Notes: generated by a model not told the origin, from the sequence alone. A DNA stretch of 64,000 bases from Polaribacter sp. IC073 (GCF_007997075.1 NZ_VORS01000003.1:310001-374000); one strand, 5' to 3'; positions 1-10,022 are shown, counted from the first letter of the stretch. Program-made: numbers and translations.

Positions 1-375
1 TTTGATTTCATATTCAGATAACGATTGTCTACAAGCACCGCAAGGACCAATCGGTTTGTCTACTTTGGTTGTGGTAGAACTTGCAGAAATTGCTAATTTC
101 ATTATTTTTACCCCAGGATAGGTTGCTCCTGCATAAAAAACAGCCACTCTTTCTGCACACAAACCAGAAGGATACGCTGCATTTTCTTGATTATTCCCCA
201 AAACTATTTCTCCGTTTTCTAACAATAATGCTGCACCAACATGAAACTTAGAATACGGTGCGTACGCTTTTTCCCTAGCCTCCACTGCTTTGTGCATCAG
301 CATTTTATCTTCTGTAGGCAATTCGTTGATATCTTTATATAGTGTTGCTGAAGCAGCTATTTTAATTTCTTTCAT
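1..375 (-). CDS. cdd: Cytidine deaminase, C-terminus cut by window edge
   Basis: This enzyme deaminates cytidine and deoxycytidine to uridine in pyrimidine salvage. The reading frame starts at the ATG complementary to 373-375 and runs off the left edge, so the C-terminus is missing. The zinc site is visible as an N-terminal GLCAERVA motif (Cys ligand followed by the catalytic Glu) and a downstream PCGACRQ motif with the two other Cys ligands. The segment FHVGAALLLENGEIV is typical of the homotetrameric family. It lies 78 bp downstream of porV on the same strand, a neighbourhood I know from other Flavobacteriaceae. Confidence 0.93.
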   Translation of the reverse strand, partial: MKEIKIAASATLYKDINELPTEDKMLMHKAVEAREKAYAPYSKFHVGAALLLENGEIVLGNNQENAAYPSGLCAERVAVFYAGATYPGVKIMKLAISASSTTTKVDKPIGPCGACRQSLSEYEIK

Positions 376-453
376 AATGTAAAAGGTCAAAAAAAGCAGC
401 CTAAATTGACTGCTTTGAATAGTGTTCTAAAATTACTAAAAAAAAACGATTTT

Positions 454-1575
454 TTAATAGTCTTGGTAAATTTCACCCAAATCAAAAGATAAAGAAAAAC
501 GCAAAGAATTTTCTAACGGATTATTTACATCCGAAGCATTTATTAAATACGACAAATCGATATTTAAAGCGTTGGTTTTAAAACCACCACCTAACGTAAA
601 ATACTGTCTGTTTCCTTTTTCTTCACTTTCATGAAAGTATCCTGTTCTTAATGCAAACGCATTGTTGTATAAATATTCTGCACCTAAAGCATAGGTAACT
701 TCCTTCATTTCTTCACTAAAACCTCCTGGTGCATCTCCAAAAGAACTAAAAATTCCGTTGATCCAACCTTGTTCATTATCAGCATCATTTACAGAAGGTA
801 CTAATAATTTTGTGAATTCTAAAGTGGTAGAAATGGTATTATAATCATCTAAAATAAAATCGAAGCCACCCCCTAACTTTAAATTCGTGGGTATAAAATC
901 TTCTTGCCCTGGCGTGTAAGATACTTTCGGACCAATATTGGCAATATTAAATCCTAATCGGTACTTCCCATTAAAGTTCCCATAATTTTCTTCTAAAGAT
1001 TGGTAATACCCAGAAACGTCTACAGCAAAAGAATTAATTGGCTGTAAAGAATTTCCTTCTGTACCATTAAAAGCCAAATTAGAACGGATGTATTTTAGCG
1101 AAACTCCCATTGCAAAAGTTTCGCTTAATCTTAAAGAATAAGAACCTGTGGCTACTAATTCATTTGGGTTTATAGCTCCCTTTGAGTTCCCTTTATTATC
1201 TGTTAAGTCTATTTGACCTAAAGAAAAGTATTTAAAATCGGCACCCCAAGCTGCGTTTTCACTAAATCGGTTAATGTAAGAACCACTTCCTATAAAAATA
1301 TCATCTGTTAAATTACGCAACCAAGGTGAATAGGTGATTCCTGTTAAAATCTGCCTGTTACTAAATGCAATTTTTGCAGGATTGTGAAACAACGAAAATG
1401 CATCTGCACTTGTAGCCACACCAATATCTCCCATACCACCAGCTCTTGCATCTGGTACAATTAATAAGAAGGGTGTTGCCGTTGTAATGCCGCCCGTTTG
1501 CTGCGTGTCTGTTTGTGCAGCCACTTTAACAATTGCGAAAGCACTTAGTAATAAATAGAGTCCTAATTTCTTCAT
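454..1575 (-). CDS. porV: Type IX secretion outer-membrane protein PorV (LptO)
   Basis: PorV is an outer-membrane beta-barrel of the type IX secretion system. It binds the C-terminal signals of secreted proteins and delivers them to the PorU sortase. The 373-residue protein has a clear signal peptide ending near residue 20 (AFAIVKVAAQ), followed by the family segment PDARAGGMGDIGVATSADAFSLFHNPAK, quoted here in spirit as the N-terminal lid region, and alternating beta-strands up to an aromatic C-terminus (EIYQDY). It lies 47 bp downstream of porU on the same strand, so the two are probably co-transcribed and form the attachment complex. Assignment rests on family sequence features and the neighbouring porU and gldJ. 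Confidence 0.93.
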   Translation of the reverse strand: MKKLGLYLLLSAFAIVKVAAQTDTQQTGGITTATPFLLIVPDARAGGMGDIGVATSADAFSLFHNPAKIAFSNRQILTGITYSPWLRNLTDDIFIGSGSYINRFSENAAWGADFKYFSLGQIDLTDNKGNSKGAINPNELVATGSYSLRLSETFAMGVSLKYIRSNLAFNGTEGNSLQPINSFAVDVSGYYQSLEENYGNFNGKYRLGFNIANIGPKVSYTPGQEDFIPTNLKLGGGFDFILDDYNTISTTLEFTKLLVPSVNDADNEQGWINGIFSSFGDAPGGFSEEMKEVTYALGAEYLYNNAFALRTGYFHESEEKGNRQYFTLGGGFKTNALNIDLSYLINASDVNNPLENSLRFSLSFDLGEIYQDY

Positions 1576-1622
1576 TTCTTTCTTCTGTATTGAATCTTAT
1601 TCTTAATGCAAATATCTACTTT

Positions 1623-4600
1623 TTATTGAAGTATTACTAATTTCTCATACTTCTCTGAAACCAAATTGCTTGTAGTTGCTTTTACTCTTAGCTTATATAC
1701 ATACACTCCTTTTCCTATTTTATGTCCAAAATCATCGAAACCATTCCACGCAATGTTTCGAGATAGATTGCCTGTTGTTTGTACCGTTTTATTGATGGTC
1801 TTTACCAATTTACCCGCAACCGTAAATATTTGAACTTGCACCTCTAAAGGCTCATTTGGCTTGTTGTGATTGAACCAAAACTCGGTGTAATTTACAAAAG
1901 GATTCGGATAATTTAAAACATTTTCTAAATTTAAAATGGCATCACTCACAACCACAAAACTTAACGTTGTTTCCGAAGAGTTATTATACGTGTCCCAAGC
2001 TTTTACTTTTAAAGTGTGCACACCAACCTCTAAATTTCGTAATCGATACGTCACTTTTCCTTTGGTAAAATTATTTAATGCTGTTTCATAAAAATCATTT
2101 AAAATTATTGGGTTTGTCGCATCCCCATCTAAAATGCCTATAATATCATGATCTACTGCGGTGATTGATGTATTGATCCCACTAACATCCGACAACACAA
2201 CAATTAAGTTAGGAGACGCATTGGTATTCGCGCCGTCTATAAACGATTCATCATTCATAAATAATTTGACTTCCGGACCAACCGTATCTTCTGGCGCGTT
2301 CTCATCGATTCCGCCAACAAGAATATCAATATTGTACCCTGATTTTTCTTGAAACGTATTGTTCTCAACTGCATAGAAACTTACTTTTCCTTTTTTAAAA
2401 ACAGGTTTTCCGCTTCCATCCACTACAACATTTCCATCTTTGTCCTTTTCTTCTTCAATACCAATCTTAATATCTTTTGGCACAATAAAATCGAACTCAA
2501 AAGCTCCATTAACTACTTTCGCTTTTCCCTTAAATATTTTACTATCCTGGGTATCAAACAACAACGTTTCTCCAAAATTATTATTTCCTAAAGTCTCCCT
2601 GTCAATAGATTTATCGAAAATAGTAGTCGCTAAATCTCCGTTAAAACCACTTAAAAGATTCTCAGAACCATCTACAACAATACCTTTCATCGTTACTTTA
2701 GAGAGTGCTTTTAAAGTATTTAAAGCTTGCATATTCACATCTTCTATGCTCGTAATTCGAACACTTGGTTCTGGCACTGCCAACTTCATTGCTGGGTCTC
2801 CAAAAGAATAAATAAAGAATTTCTGCTTGCTAGAAAATTGATTCTTAGTACTTGTTAAGGCTTCTGCAATCGTTAAATCTTCATCATTAAATTGTAATAA
2901 AACTCTAATTAATTGCTCGTTAAAACGTTGCCCTACACCAATAAAAACTTCTCTCGTGGTGGTAATCATACTTGCTGCACCCCCGGTTTTGTTCCATAAG
3001 GTTAATTCACCAGCCGTAATTCTATTCGGATTGTCGAATCTCGAAAAATCACAGGTAACCGTAATTAGTAATGGCAATGTATTCGGATTATTAAATTCTT
3101 GAATTTGTGGTTTCTCCAAAATTCTTTCGGAAGCAAAACCATCTTCCCCTCCGTGTCCAAAATAATCAAAAACTAAGGTTCCTTTTTCAATTGCATTCGT
3201 AATTGCTTTTTTTACTTCTGGATACCGCTCCCCACCAGAAGAGTTTTGTTGCACATACGCATCTGCATAAATTTTATGTACATTAAAGACTGGTTTTTCT
3301 TTTTTAATTTCATCTGCAATAGACTCTACTCCTTTTTGAATCGCAATATCAAAATCATCATCAATATCATCTGCTAATAAAGTAATGGTGTTTCGCCAAT
3401 CTCCTATCGATTTTTTGTCATAATAGCTTAAAATTTTATCAACAACATCTTTCGCTTGCGATATTCCGGTAACGGGTATTCTACTCGAAACAACATCTAA
3501 TGTATGCGACGTTAACATGGTGCCTTCATCATCCTCTAACATTACAAAGAAATCATCGGTAACATACGAAGTCGCCAAATTAAAACTTGCGTCTGCTAAT
3601 TTTACAGGCACACTATTATTATTTCCTATAAGCCGATCTTTGTAGTCGTAAGAGGCATCACCAAAAAAGCAAACGTATTTTAATTTTTTTTCTGCGGATG
3701 AATTTGTATCATACACCAGTTTTAGAAAATCTCTAATACCAGTAATATCCTTAGACCCCGAAGCAAATTCATTATAAATGGCTTCTAAGATAACCACTTT
3801 TGTCGTTAAACCCGAATTCGTCTCGTGGTAATCTGCTAATCTTTGTGCTTGAGAAACTAGTGCTGCACTTGTAATTACTATATAATTAATGTCTTTTAAT
3901 GCCTGTAAATTTTGGTTGCTAACCTTTGCATTTGCCACTGTTTCTGGGATGTAAAAATCAGATTCATTCAACACAATATATTCCCTTAAAATGCCACCCG
4001 AATCTTTAAATACAAAATCAGTTCCTGCCCCTTCATTTGTAATTATTTCTGGGGCTAAAAAGTTGGAAACATCCCAAACTTGAAAAATAGCATTTGCATT
4101 TTTAATTTGATATGCCACAGTTCCCGAAGCATCAAATTGCTTAAAACTTCGAAAAGAAAATTGCTTCGTATCTGCAAGGAGTTCTTTTTTACCAACAATT
4201 TCTATATAATCTAAATACGCATTTGCAGAAGGGTTTCCATTGTTATTATATTTAATTTCTACCACTATTGCATCCGAAGAATTAGGAACAGCAGCTGTTC
4301 TTTCCGAGGTATGTGCCTTTGTTAAAGAACCCGAACTAACCGCAGCAAAACCTAAAGTGTACACAGCTGCATTGTTCACTTTTACAGCCATGGTAGAAGA
4401 AACCACAGAATTGCTCACGCCTCTAACTCGAACAGAAACGTCTTGGTTTGCCACCGCTTTTAGAAAAGGAATTGTAAAAGTTTGTGTGTTTTCTATGTTA
4501 AAATTATCATTAAAAAACCATTGTGTTCCTACTCCGAATAAATTGAGTTCCTCTTTTTCATAAAACGTAAAATCATCAAAAGCGGTTATTTGAGTCGTTG

Positions 4601-5081
4601 CTATATTGGGGTTTTCAGCTTTTGATTGCATTCTTTTTCCGTTTGCATCCCCTACAGTTATAAAATAATAGGCTTTGTCTGAATAGATGTTTTGTCGGTG
4701 TTTTGCTGTTTTACTTGTCGGGGCTACTTCCCAATCATGCGGCCCTTTTGCATAAAAGAGGATAAAATCATTGTTGTCAAAATTACCGTCATCTTCTCCT
4801 GCTATGTAGATGGCGTTTTCTTGCAGATCATTGTATCTAAAAGCACTATTTAAAACAGGTAATAAGCTGCCTCCGTTACCAAATATTTGAATATTTTTAG
4901 GGTTCAATCCCTTTGTTGCAATGCCAATTCTTTGCAATAAATTTTTATCAATTTTAAAAACGCCTGTGGTGTCTACAGAAAACTGATACCAATCTCCCGA
5001 TGCCAATACAGAACTATTGGTCTGTGCAGCGGCACATTGCATTAAAAATAGGGTTCCTAAAACTAGAAAAAGTCTTTTCAT
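1623..5081 (-). CDS. porU: Type IX secretion sortase PorU (gingipain-like C25 peptidase)
   Basis: PorU cuts off the C-terminal signal of type IX cargo and can attach the mature protein to A-LPS at the cell surface. The 1152-residue protein has a signal peptide (cleavage after AAAQ near residue 20). A gingipain-type C25 domain in the middle carries the catalytic pair His643 (YFGHGGEDGF) and Cys677 (ITVTCDFSRF). Its own C-terminus is a type IX-like sorting domain of about 90 residues with NYPNPF, an FxVAGKLV strand and GKGVYVYKL. Family proteins are usually about 1100-1300 residues, so this one is full length. It is transcribed away from gldJ, with about 200 bp between the two starts. Confidence 0.95.
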   Translation of the reverse strand: MKRLFLVLGTLFLMQCAAAQTNSSVLASGDWYQFSVDTTGVFKIDKNLLQRIGIATKGLNPKNIQIFGNGGSLLPVLNSAFRYNDLQENAIYIAGEDDGNFDNNDFILFYAKGPHDWEVAPTSKTAKHRQNIYSDKAYYFITVGDANGKRMQSKAENPNIATTQITAFDDFTFYEKEELNLFGVGTQWFFNDNFNIENTQTFTIPFLKAVANQDVSVRVRGVSNSVVSSTMAVKVNNAAVYTLGFAAVSSGSLTKAHTSERTAAVPNSSDAIVVEIKYNNNGNPSANAYLDYIEIVGKKELLADTKQFSFRSFKQFDASGTVAYQIKNANAIFQVWDVSNFLAPEIITNEGAGTDFVFKDSGGILREYIVLNESDFYIPETVANAKVSNQNLQALKDINYIVITSAALVSQAQRLADYHETNSGLTTKVVILEAIYNEFASGSKDITGIRDFLKLVYDTNSSAEKKLKYVCFFGDASYDYKDRLIGNNNSVPVKLADASFNLATSYVTDDFFVMLEDDEGTMLTSHTLDVVSSRIPVTGISQAKDVVDKILSYYDKKSIGDWRNTITLLADDIDDDFDIAIQKGVESIADEIKKEKPVFNVHKIYADAYVQQNSSGGERYPEVKKAITNAIEKGTLVFDYFGHGGEDGFASERILEKPQIQEFNNPNTLPLLITVTCDFSRFDNPNRITAGELTLWNKTGGAASMITTTREVFIGVGQRFNEQLIRVLLQFNDEDLTIAEALTSTKNQFSSKQKFFIYSFGDPAMKLAVPEPSVRITSIEDVNMQALNTLKALSKVTMKGIVVDGSENLLSGFNGDLATTIFDKSIDRETLGNNNFGETLLFDTQDSKIFKGKAKVVNGAFEFDFIVPKDIKIGIEEEKDKDGNVVVDGSGKPVFKKGKVSFYAVENNTFQEKSGYNIDILVGGIDENAPEDTVGPEVKLFMNDESFIDGANTNASPNLIVVLSDVSGINTSITAVDHDIIGILDGDATNPIILNDFYETALNNFTKGKVTYRLRNLEVGVHTLKVKAWDTYNNSSETTLSFVVVSDAILNLENVLNYPNPFVNYTEFWFNHNKPNEPLEVQVQIFTVAGKLVKTINKTVQTTGNLSRNIAWNGFDDFGHKIGKGVYVYKLRVKATTSNLVSEKYEKLVILQ

Positions 5082-5280
5082 AAATCGTATTCAAATAACG
5101 CAAAATAATAAGAGATATTTTAACGGCCACAAAGATAAGTTATACTAAAGTTAAAAAGCATGCGTTTAATAGAAAGTGAATGAAAAAATGATGCGTTAAA
5201 ATTTATATTTTTCTTGCACGAAATTATATTTATTGTAAATTGCATCTTAATACAAACCCTAAATAATTTTCTACTAGAAA

Positions 5281-6960
5281 ATGAAAAACATATGTAAAGT
5301 CACTTTAGTAGTATTCACAACATTACTTTTAACAAATTGTAATCGATCTACTTCTGGCACATCTAGGTTAACTGGGTTGTCTTTTAATGATCCTAAAAAC
5401 GGGAATTATATCAGAAACAGCTCGTTTGATGGGCAAGAACCACCTCTTGGAATGGTTGCTATTGAAGGCGGTTCTTTTACAATGGGGCAAGTTCAAGACG
5501 ACGTCATGTTCGATTGGAACACCACACCTAAAAAAATGCATGTCCGTTCTTTTTTCATGGACGAAGCAGAAGTTACCAATTCTGAATACTTTTTATACGT
5601 ACAATATGTAAAGGATGTGTTTTCTCCTGCAGTAGAAGAATACAAACATATTTACAATTCGGTTTTACCAGATACGTTGGTGTGGAGAAAGAGTTTAGGA
5701 AACACAGATATTTTAACGGACAACTATTTTCGCCATCCAGCATACGCAGATTACCCTGTAGTTGGCGTTACTTGGCTGCAAGCGAATGAATATTGCAAGT
5801 GGAGAACAAACGCCGTAAATCTTAAAAAATTAATAGACAAAGGTCATATTAAAAATATTTTCGAATCTGATTCTACCAGAAACTTTTTCGATACAGAACG
5901 TTTTTTAAGTGATTCTGAAAGACTTTTTGATGGGGACACCACTATTTATAAAAGGGGCGTTCGGTCAAGAAACATCAGAAAAAAAGGAGACCCAAAACCT
6001 GGTAGAGACGATTTTCAAGGGAGAAAAATTACACAAGCAGATGGCATTCTTCAACAAAAATTTAGATTGCCTACAGAAGCAGAATGGGAATTTGCTGCAA
6101 AAGCAATTATAGAAAATAGAGAATACAACACTATTAGAGGGAGAAAAAAATATGCTTGGGACGGAAAGTACACCAGAGAAAAAGACAAAAGATTTCGAGG
6201 AGATCAGTTGGCAAACTTCAAACAAGGGCGTGGTCAATATAGTGGCTTACCGGGTTGGAGTTCAGATGGATCGGACATTCCTATTCGCATCAAATCGTAT
6301 CCACCAAATGCTTTTGGCTTGTATGACATGTCTGGTAACGTTGCCGAATGGGTCGCCGATGTATACCGACCGATTATAGACAACGAAGCAAATGATTTTA
6401 ATTATTTTAGAGGGAATATATTTACCAAAAAAATGATCAATGAAGAAGGTAAAGTTGTTATTGTTGGTGATGATGTTGCTGTAGAATATGACACTTTGCC
6501 AAACGGAAGTATCATTCCAAAACAATTGCCTGGTAGTATTAAATACATCCCCATTACAAAAAACGATGCTACTTTTAGAACCAACTTCTCTCGCGCTGAA
6601 AATGCAAACTATGGTGATGGAGATTTAAACTCTACACGATTTTACGAAGATGACGCAGATCGTTTTGCTTCGAGACCGAGCATGTACAATTCACCAAAAA
6701 AACCAACAAGAGACAGAGATGAAGATTCTGGTGACACTGTTGTAACCAATGATGCAAAGAAACGTACTACTTTAATTAGTGATGAAACGAGAGTTTACAA
6801 AGGAGGTTCTTGGGCAGACAGAGAATATTGGTTAGATCCTGCACAGCGAAGGTATTTGCCAGAATATATGGCAACAAATTTTATTGGTTTTAGATGTGTT
6901 ACAGATCAATTAGGCCCAATGACTTTTAAGAAAAGAAAAGCGAGAAGTCCTCGTAGATAG
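5281..6960 (+). CDS. gldJ: Gliding motility lipoprotein GldJ
   Basis: GldJ is an outer-membrane lipoprotein needed for gliding and for stability of the type IX motor components. The 559-residue product starts with a lipoprotein signal whose lipobox LLTNC places the acylated cysteine at residue 20. The body has the formylglycine-generating-enzyme/sulfatase-modifying fold: EGGSFTMGQ near the N-terminus, LPTEAEWEFAA, YDMSGNVAEWVADVYRP, and YKGGSWAD with FIGFRCV near the end. GldJ uses this fold without the oxidase role. It is divergent from porU and followed by an intrinsic terminator before murF. Length matches other flavobacterial GldJ proteins. Confidence 0.95.
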   Translation: MKNICKVTLVVFTTLLLTNCNRSTSGTSRLTGLSFNDPKNGNYIRNSSFDGQEPPLGMVAIEGGSFTMGQVQDDVMFDWNTTPKKMHVRSFFMDEAEVTNSEYFLYVQYVKDVFSPAVEEYKHIYNSVLPDTLVWRKSLGNTDILTDNYFRHPAYADYPVVGVTWLQANEYCKWRTNAVNLKKLIDKGHIKNIFESDSTRNFFDTERFLSDSERLFDGDTTIYKRGVRSRNIRKKGDPKPGRDDFQGRKITQADGILQQKFRLPTEAEWEFAAKAIIENREYNTIRGRKKYAWDGKYTREKDKRFRGDQLANFKQGRGQYSGLPGWSSDGSDIPIRIKSYPPNAFGLYDMSGNVAEWVADVYRPIIDNEANDFNYFRGNIFTKKMINEEGKVVIVGDDVAVEYDTLPNGSIIPKQLPGSIKYIPITKNDATFRTNFSRAENANYGDGDLNSTRFYEDDADRFASRPSMYNSPKKPTRDRDEDSGDTVVTNDAKKRTTLISDETRVYKGGSWADREYWLDPAQRRYLPEYMATNFIGFRCVTDQLGPMTFKKRKARSPRR

Positions 6961-6985
6961 CCTTCTAATCTAAAAAATAGTGAAG

Positions 6986-7017
6986 CCTCATTGTCATTTG
7001 CAATGAGGTTTTTTTTA
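6986..7017 (+). terminator. Intrinsic terminator after gldJ
   Basis: An 8-bp perfect stem, CCTCATTG / CAATGAGG (6986-6993 and 7001-7008), is followed directly by a run of T. It sits 25 bp after the gldJ stop and just before the murF start, so murF probably depends on read-through or its own promoter. Confidence 0.8.
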
Positions 7018-7027
7018 TCTTTAAAAA

Positions 7028-8284
7028 ATGGAAATAAAGAAAATTTACAGCCTGTATGCTGTGCATTATTTAGTAGATACAGACACCCGAAACATTAGAA
7101 AAAACACTTTATTCTTTGCTTTGAAAGGGGACCACTTTAATGGGAATAAATTTGCAAATGAAGCTTTAAAAAATGGCGCAGCTTATGCCATTATAGATGA
7201 AAAGGAGTTTGATACAAGTAGCAAGACCATTTTAGTCCCCAACGTTTTAGAAATGCTGCAACAGCTTGCCCGTTACCACCGATTGCAATTAAAAATCCTT
7301 GTAATTGCTTTGACCGGAAGCAATGGAAAAACCACCACAAAAGAATTGCTTAATTGTGTGCTTTCTGAAACATATAAAACCACCGCTACCGTTGGAAATC
7401 TAAACAACCATATCGGAGTGCCTTTGACGTTGCTTTCTATGACCCCGAAAACCGAAATTGGAATCGTAGAAATGGGTGCCAATCACCAAGAAGAAATTGC
7501 GTTTCTATGCGAGATTGCACAACCAGATTATGGCTATATCACCAACTTCGGAAAAGCACATTTAGAAGGTTTTGGAAGTCTAGAAGGGGTCATCAAAGGA
7601 AAAAGTGAATTGTACACGTATCTAAATAAAAAGAATAAGACTGCCTTTATCAACCCAAATGATGCCCTTCAAGTAGAAAAAACAACGAACCTTAAAACGG
7701 TTTCTTTTCCTAACAACTGTGTTTTCATAGCAGCAACTCCGTATGTAAAATTGGCTGTTGCTCATCTAGAAATTCAGAGTCATTTAATTGGAGACTATAA
7801 TTACACCAACATTGCGGCGGCCATCACTATTGGAAAATATTTTGAGGTTGCACTTCCAAAAATGAAGAAAGCCATCGAACAATACACGCCAAACAATAAC
7901 CGTTCTCAGATGATCACAAAAGGGAGTAACCAGATTCTTTTGGATGCCTACAATGCGAATCCGTCGAGTATGAAAGTTGCCTTAGAAAATTTTTCAAAAA
8001 TTAAAAACCCTTTTAAAACGGTCATTTTAGGTGATATGTTTGAATTGGGCAAGGAAAGCGACAAAGAACACCAAGAAATGGTCAACTTAGCAGACAGCTT
8101 GTCTTTTTCGAATACCTTCTATGTGGGCGCTAACTTCTTCAACACAACTACCAAAAATAATACTTTTGAAACTTTTGAAGCACTGCAAGAATGTATTCAG
8201 AAAAAACCTCTAGAAAATCAATCTATTTTAATCAAAGGTTCTAGAGGCATGCAGTTAGAAAGAATACTAGAACTTATACATTGA
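7028..8284 (+). CDS. murF: UDP-N-acetylmuramoyl-tripeptide--D-alanyl-D-alanine ligase
   Basis: MurF adds D-Ala-D-Ala to UDP-MurNAc-tripeptide, the last cytoplasmic step in the peptidoglycan stem peptide. The 418-residue protein has a Mur-ligase ATP site TGSNGKTTTKE at about residues 96-106, then VEMGANHQEEI and the ITNFGKAHLEGFGS segment of the central domain. The C-terminal domain carries LLDAYNANPSSMKVAL and ILGDMFELG, which are specific to MurF rather than to MurC/D/E. Its 3' end overlaps the convergent kinase gene by 11 bp. The gldJ-murF order is common in Flavobacteriaceae. Confidence 0.95.
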   Translation: MEIKKIYSLYAVHYLVDTDTRNIRKNTLFFALKGDHFNGNKFANEALKNGAAYAIIDEKEFDTSSKTILVPNVLEMLQQLARYHRLQLKILVIALTGSNGKTTTKELLNCVLSETYKTTATVGNLNNHIGVPLTLLSMTPKTEIGIVEMGANHQEEIAFLCEIAQPDYGYITNFGKAHLEGFGSLEGVIKGKSELYTYLNKKNKTAFINPNDALQVEKTTNLKTVSFPNNCVFIAATPYVKLAVAHLEIQSHLIGDYNYTNIAAAITIGKYFEVALPKMKKAIEQYTPNNNRSQMITKGSNQILLDAYNANPSSMKVALENFSKIKNPFKTVILGDMFELGKESDKEHQEMVNLADSLSFSNTFYVGANFFNTTTKNNTFETFEALQECIQKKPLENQSILIKGSRGMQLERILELIH

Positions 8285-9128
8285 TGTTCTTTTTGTGGTA
8301 TTCTAGCAAGCTGTCTATGGGCCTTTGTATGACGTCTGTAATTTTTAAATCGTATTTCCCAGCCACTTTGTCTAACGTGTCTCTAAAATAATGCGCAATA
8401 GAACCAATAAAATAGATCGATGCATTGCTGTCTAAATGATAAGGCAATACACGGCATTTGAAAAATTCTTGGAATCCCTTTTTAATGATTCTCTTAATGT
8501 ACTTTTCATCTTTATAATCGAACATGAACTTTGCAAAAGAGGCCAAATACATGTTCGGATTCACCTCTTTGTAAATGTTCTTTTTAATATGGTCTGCGTC
8601 TAAATTAAATTCTTTCTCAAATGCGGTTGCAATGGCTTTTGGCATTTTTTTATAGAAATAATCTACAATTAATTTTTTTCCAAAGTAATTACCACTTGCC
8701 TCATCCATTAAAATATAGCCTAAAGAAGGCACCAACATTTGCATTTCTTCACCATCAAAATAACAGCTATTAGAGCCTGTCCCCAAAATACAAACCATGG
8801 CGGGTTCTTTGCCTGTTGCTGCATAGACCGCTGCCAACATGTCTTCCGAAACAAACACTTTGGCATTTATAAAAATAGTTTCTAAAATGTTTTTTAAAAT
8901 TGCTGTTGGCTTTGGTGTTCCGCAACCTGCACCGTAAAAATGGATTTCAGAAACGTCTTCTTTGATATTGATCAATTGAAACATATTGATAATTCTATTG
9001 TACAATTCCTCCTCTGCTACAACGGCAGGATTTAAACCTAAAGTCCGGACTCTAAATTCTTCATTTTTTTCGCTGTTGATCGCAATCCAATCTGCTTTTG
9101 TAGAACCTCCGTCTGCAATTAAAATCAT
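8274..9128 (-). CDS. BadF/BadG/BcrA/BcrD-type ATPase, probable N-acetylglucosamine kinase
   Basis: The 284-residue product belongs to the ASKHA sugar-kinase superfamily in its N-acetylglucosamine-kinase-like branch. The N-terminal phosphate-binding motif is LIADGGSTKADWIAI, the second phosphate loop is CILGTGSNSCYF near residue 120, and GYILMDEASGNYFGK follows. The likely role is cytosolic phosphorylation of GlcNAc or a related amino sugar in cell-wall recycling. The substrate cannot be fixed from sequence alone. It is convergent with murF (11-bp overlap) and divergent from the phosphatase gene; a good promoter lies just upstream. Confidence 0.8.
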   Translation of the reverse strand: MILIADGGSTKADWIAINSEKNEEFRVRTLGLNPAVVAEEELYNRIINMFQLINIKEDVSEIHFYGAGCGTPKPTAILKNILETIFINAKVFVSEDMLAAVYAATGKEPAMVCILGTGSNSCYFDGEEMQMLVPSLGYILMDEASGNYFGKKLIVDYFYKKMPKAIATAFEKEFNLDADHIKKNIYKEVNPNMYLASFAKFMFDYKDEKYIKRIIKKGFQEFFKCRVLPYHLDSNASIYFIGSIAHYFRDTLDKVAGKYDLKITDVIQRPIDSLLEYHKKNINV

Positions 9129-9144
9129 AATCTCTTATTTTAAC

Positions 9145-9175
9145 CAAATATATAATAACTTCCAACAAATAACAA
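9145..9175 (-). promoter_or_regulatory. Predicted promoter of the sugar kinase gene
   Basis: On the minus strand the sequence reads TTG, a 20-bp spacer, then TATATTTG, matching the flavobacterial TTG-N19..21-TAnnTTTG consensus. The -7 element ends 17 bp before the kinase ATG. Confidence 0.5.
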
Positions 9176-9205
9176 TACGAAGTAAAACTTCAATCGTTTT
9201 CGTAT

Positions 9206-9240
9206 CCATTAATTTATTCTGAATCTGAATAAATTAATGG
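9206..9240. promoter_or_regulatory. Perfect 14-bp inverted repeat, candidate operator
   Basis: Arms CCATTAATTTATTC and GAATAAATTAATGG flank a 7-bp centre. The site lies between the divergent kinase and phosphatase genes, 41 bp before the phosphatase ATG. No T-tract follows, so it looks more like a protein-binding site than a terminator. The binding protein is unknown. Confidence 0.45.
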
Positions 9241-9281
9241 AATGGATTTAATTATTGTAATTTTACGGTAAATATAATGAT

Positions 9282-10022
9282 ATGTTTTTTTTTAAGAAGA
9301 AGGAAATTCCTTTAATCGATTTTTTTCCTAAAGATTTTGTTGATATTCATTCCCATTTACTGCCGGGTATCGATGACGGCGCAAAAAACATCGCCGCTTC
9401 CATCGAACTTATCTTAAAAATGTATTCGTACGGAATTAAAAATTTTATCACAACGCCTCATGTTTTAGGAGATGTGTATCCAAATGCATCACAAACCATT
9501 CAAAGTAAATTAACGGAAGTAAGAGATGCCTTGCTCGCAAAAGGATATCCAGACATCCACATACGTGCCGCGGCAGAGTACATGATGGACGAACAGTTTT
9601 CTGAAAGACTTAAAAACGATGACATTTTGCCTTTAAAAGACAACTACATCCTTGTGGAAATGTCTTATTTTAATGCACCTATGAATTTATATGATGTCTT
9701 GTTTGAAATACAGTTAAAAGGCTACAAGCCTGTTTTAGCGCATCCAGAACGCTATGTTTTTTACCACAATGCTCTAGAAAACTATTATAAATTAAAAAAA
9801 GCAGGTTGTCTGTTTCAATTGAATTTGTTGTCTTTAACAGCGCACTATGGCAAGCATGTTCAGCAAGTAAGCCATCAATTGCTAAAACAAAATACATATG
9901 ATTTTGTCGGTTCAGACACGCACCACCACCAGCACTTGCAATTGTTGAAGCAAATTGGCACGGAGAAAAATTTAAAAAAAATACAACACCTGTTAAAGAA
10001 TAACTGTAAAGTATTTAACTAA
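9282..10022 (+). CDS. CpsB/YwqE-type tyrosine-protein phosphatase (PHP domain)
   Basis: This is a manganese-dependent phosphotyrosine phosphatase of the PHP superfamily. It removes phosphate from Wzc-type kinases and so controls polysaccharide length and export. The 246-residue protein has the metal motif VDIHSHLLPGIDDGAKN near residue 20, ITTPHV near residue 60, PVLAHPERY near residue 150 and a terminal FVGSDTHHH metal motif. Length matches CpsB/YwqE. It is convergent with the wzc gene it presumably serves; a shared bidirectional terminator separates them. It is the only plus-strand gene of the polysaccharide locus. Confidence 0.9.
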   Translation: MFFFKKKEIPLIDFFPKDFVDIHSHLLPGIDDGAKNIAASIELILKMYSYGIKNFITTPHVLGDVYPNASQTIQSKLTEVRDALLAKGYPDIHIRAAAEYMMDEQFSERLKNDDILPLKDNYILVEMSYFNAPMNLYDVLFEIQLKGYKPVLAHPERYVFYHNALENYYKLKKAGCLFQLNLLSLTAHYGKHVQQVSHQLLKQNTYDFVGSDTHHHQHLQLLKQIGTEKNLKKIQHLLKNNCKVFN

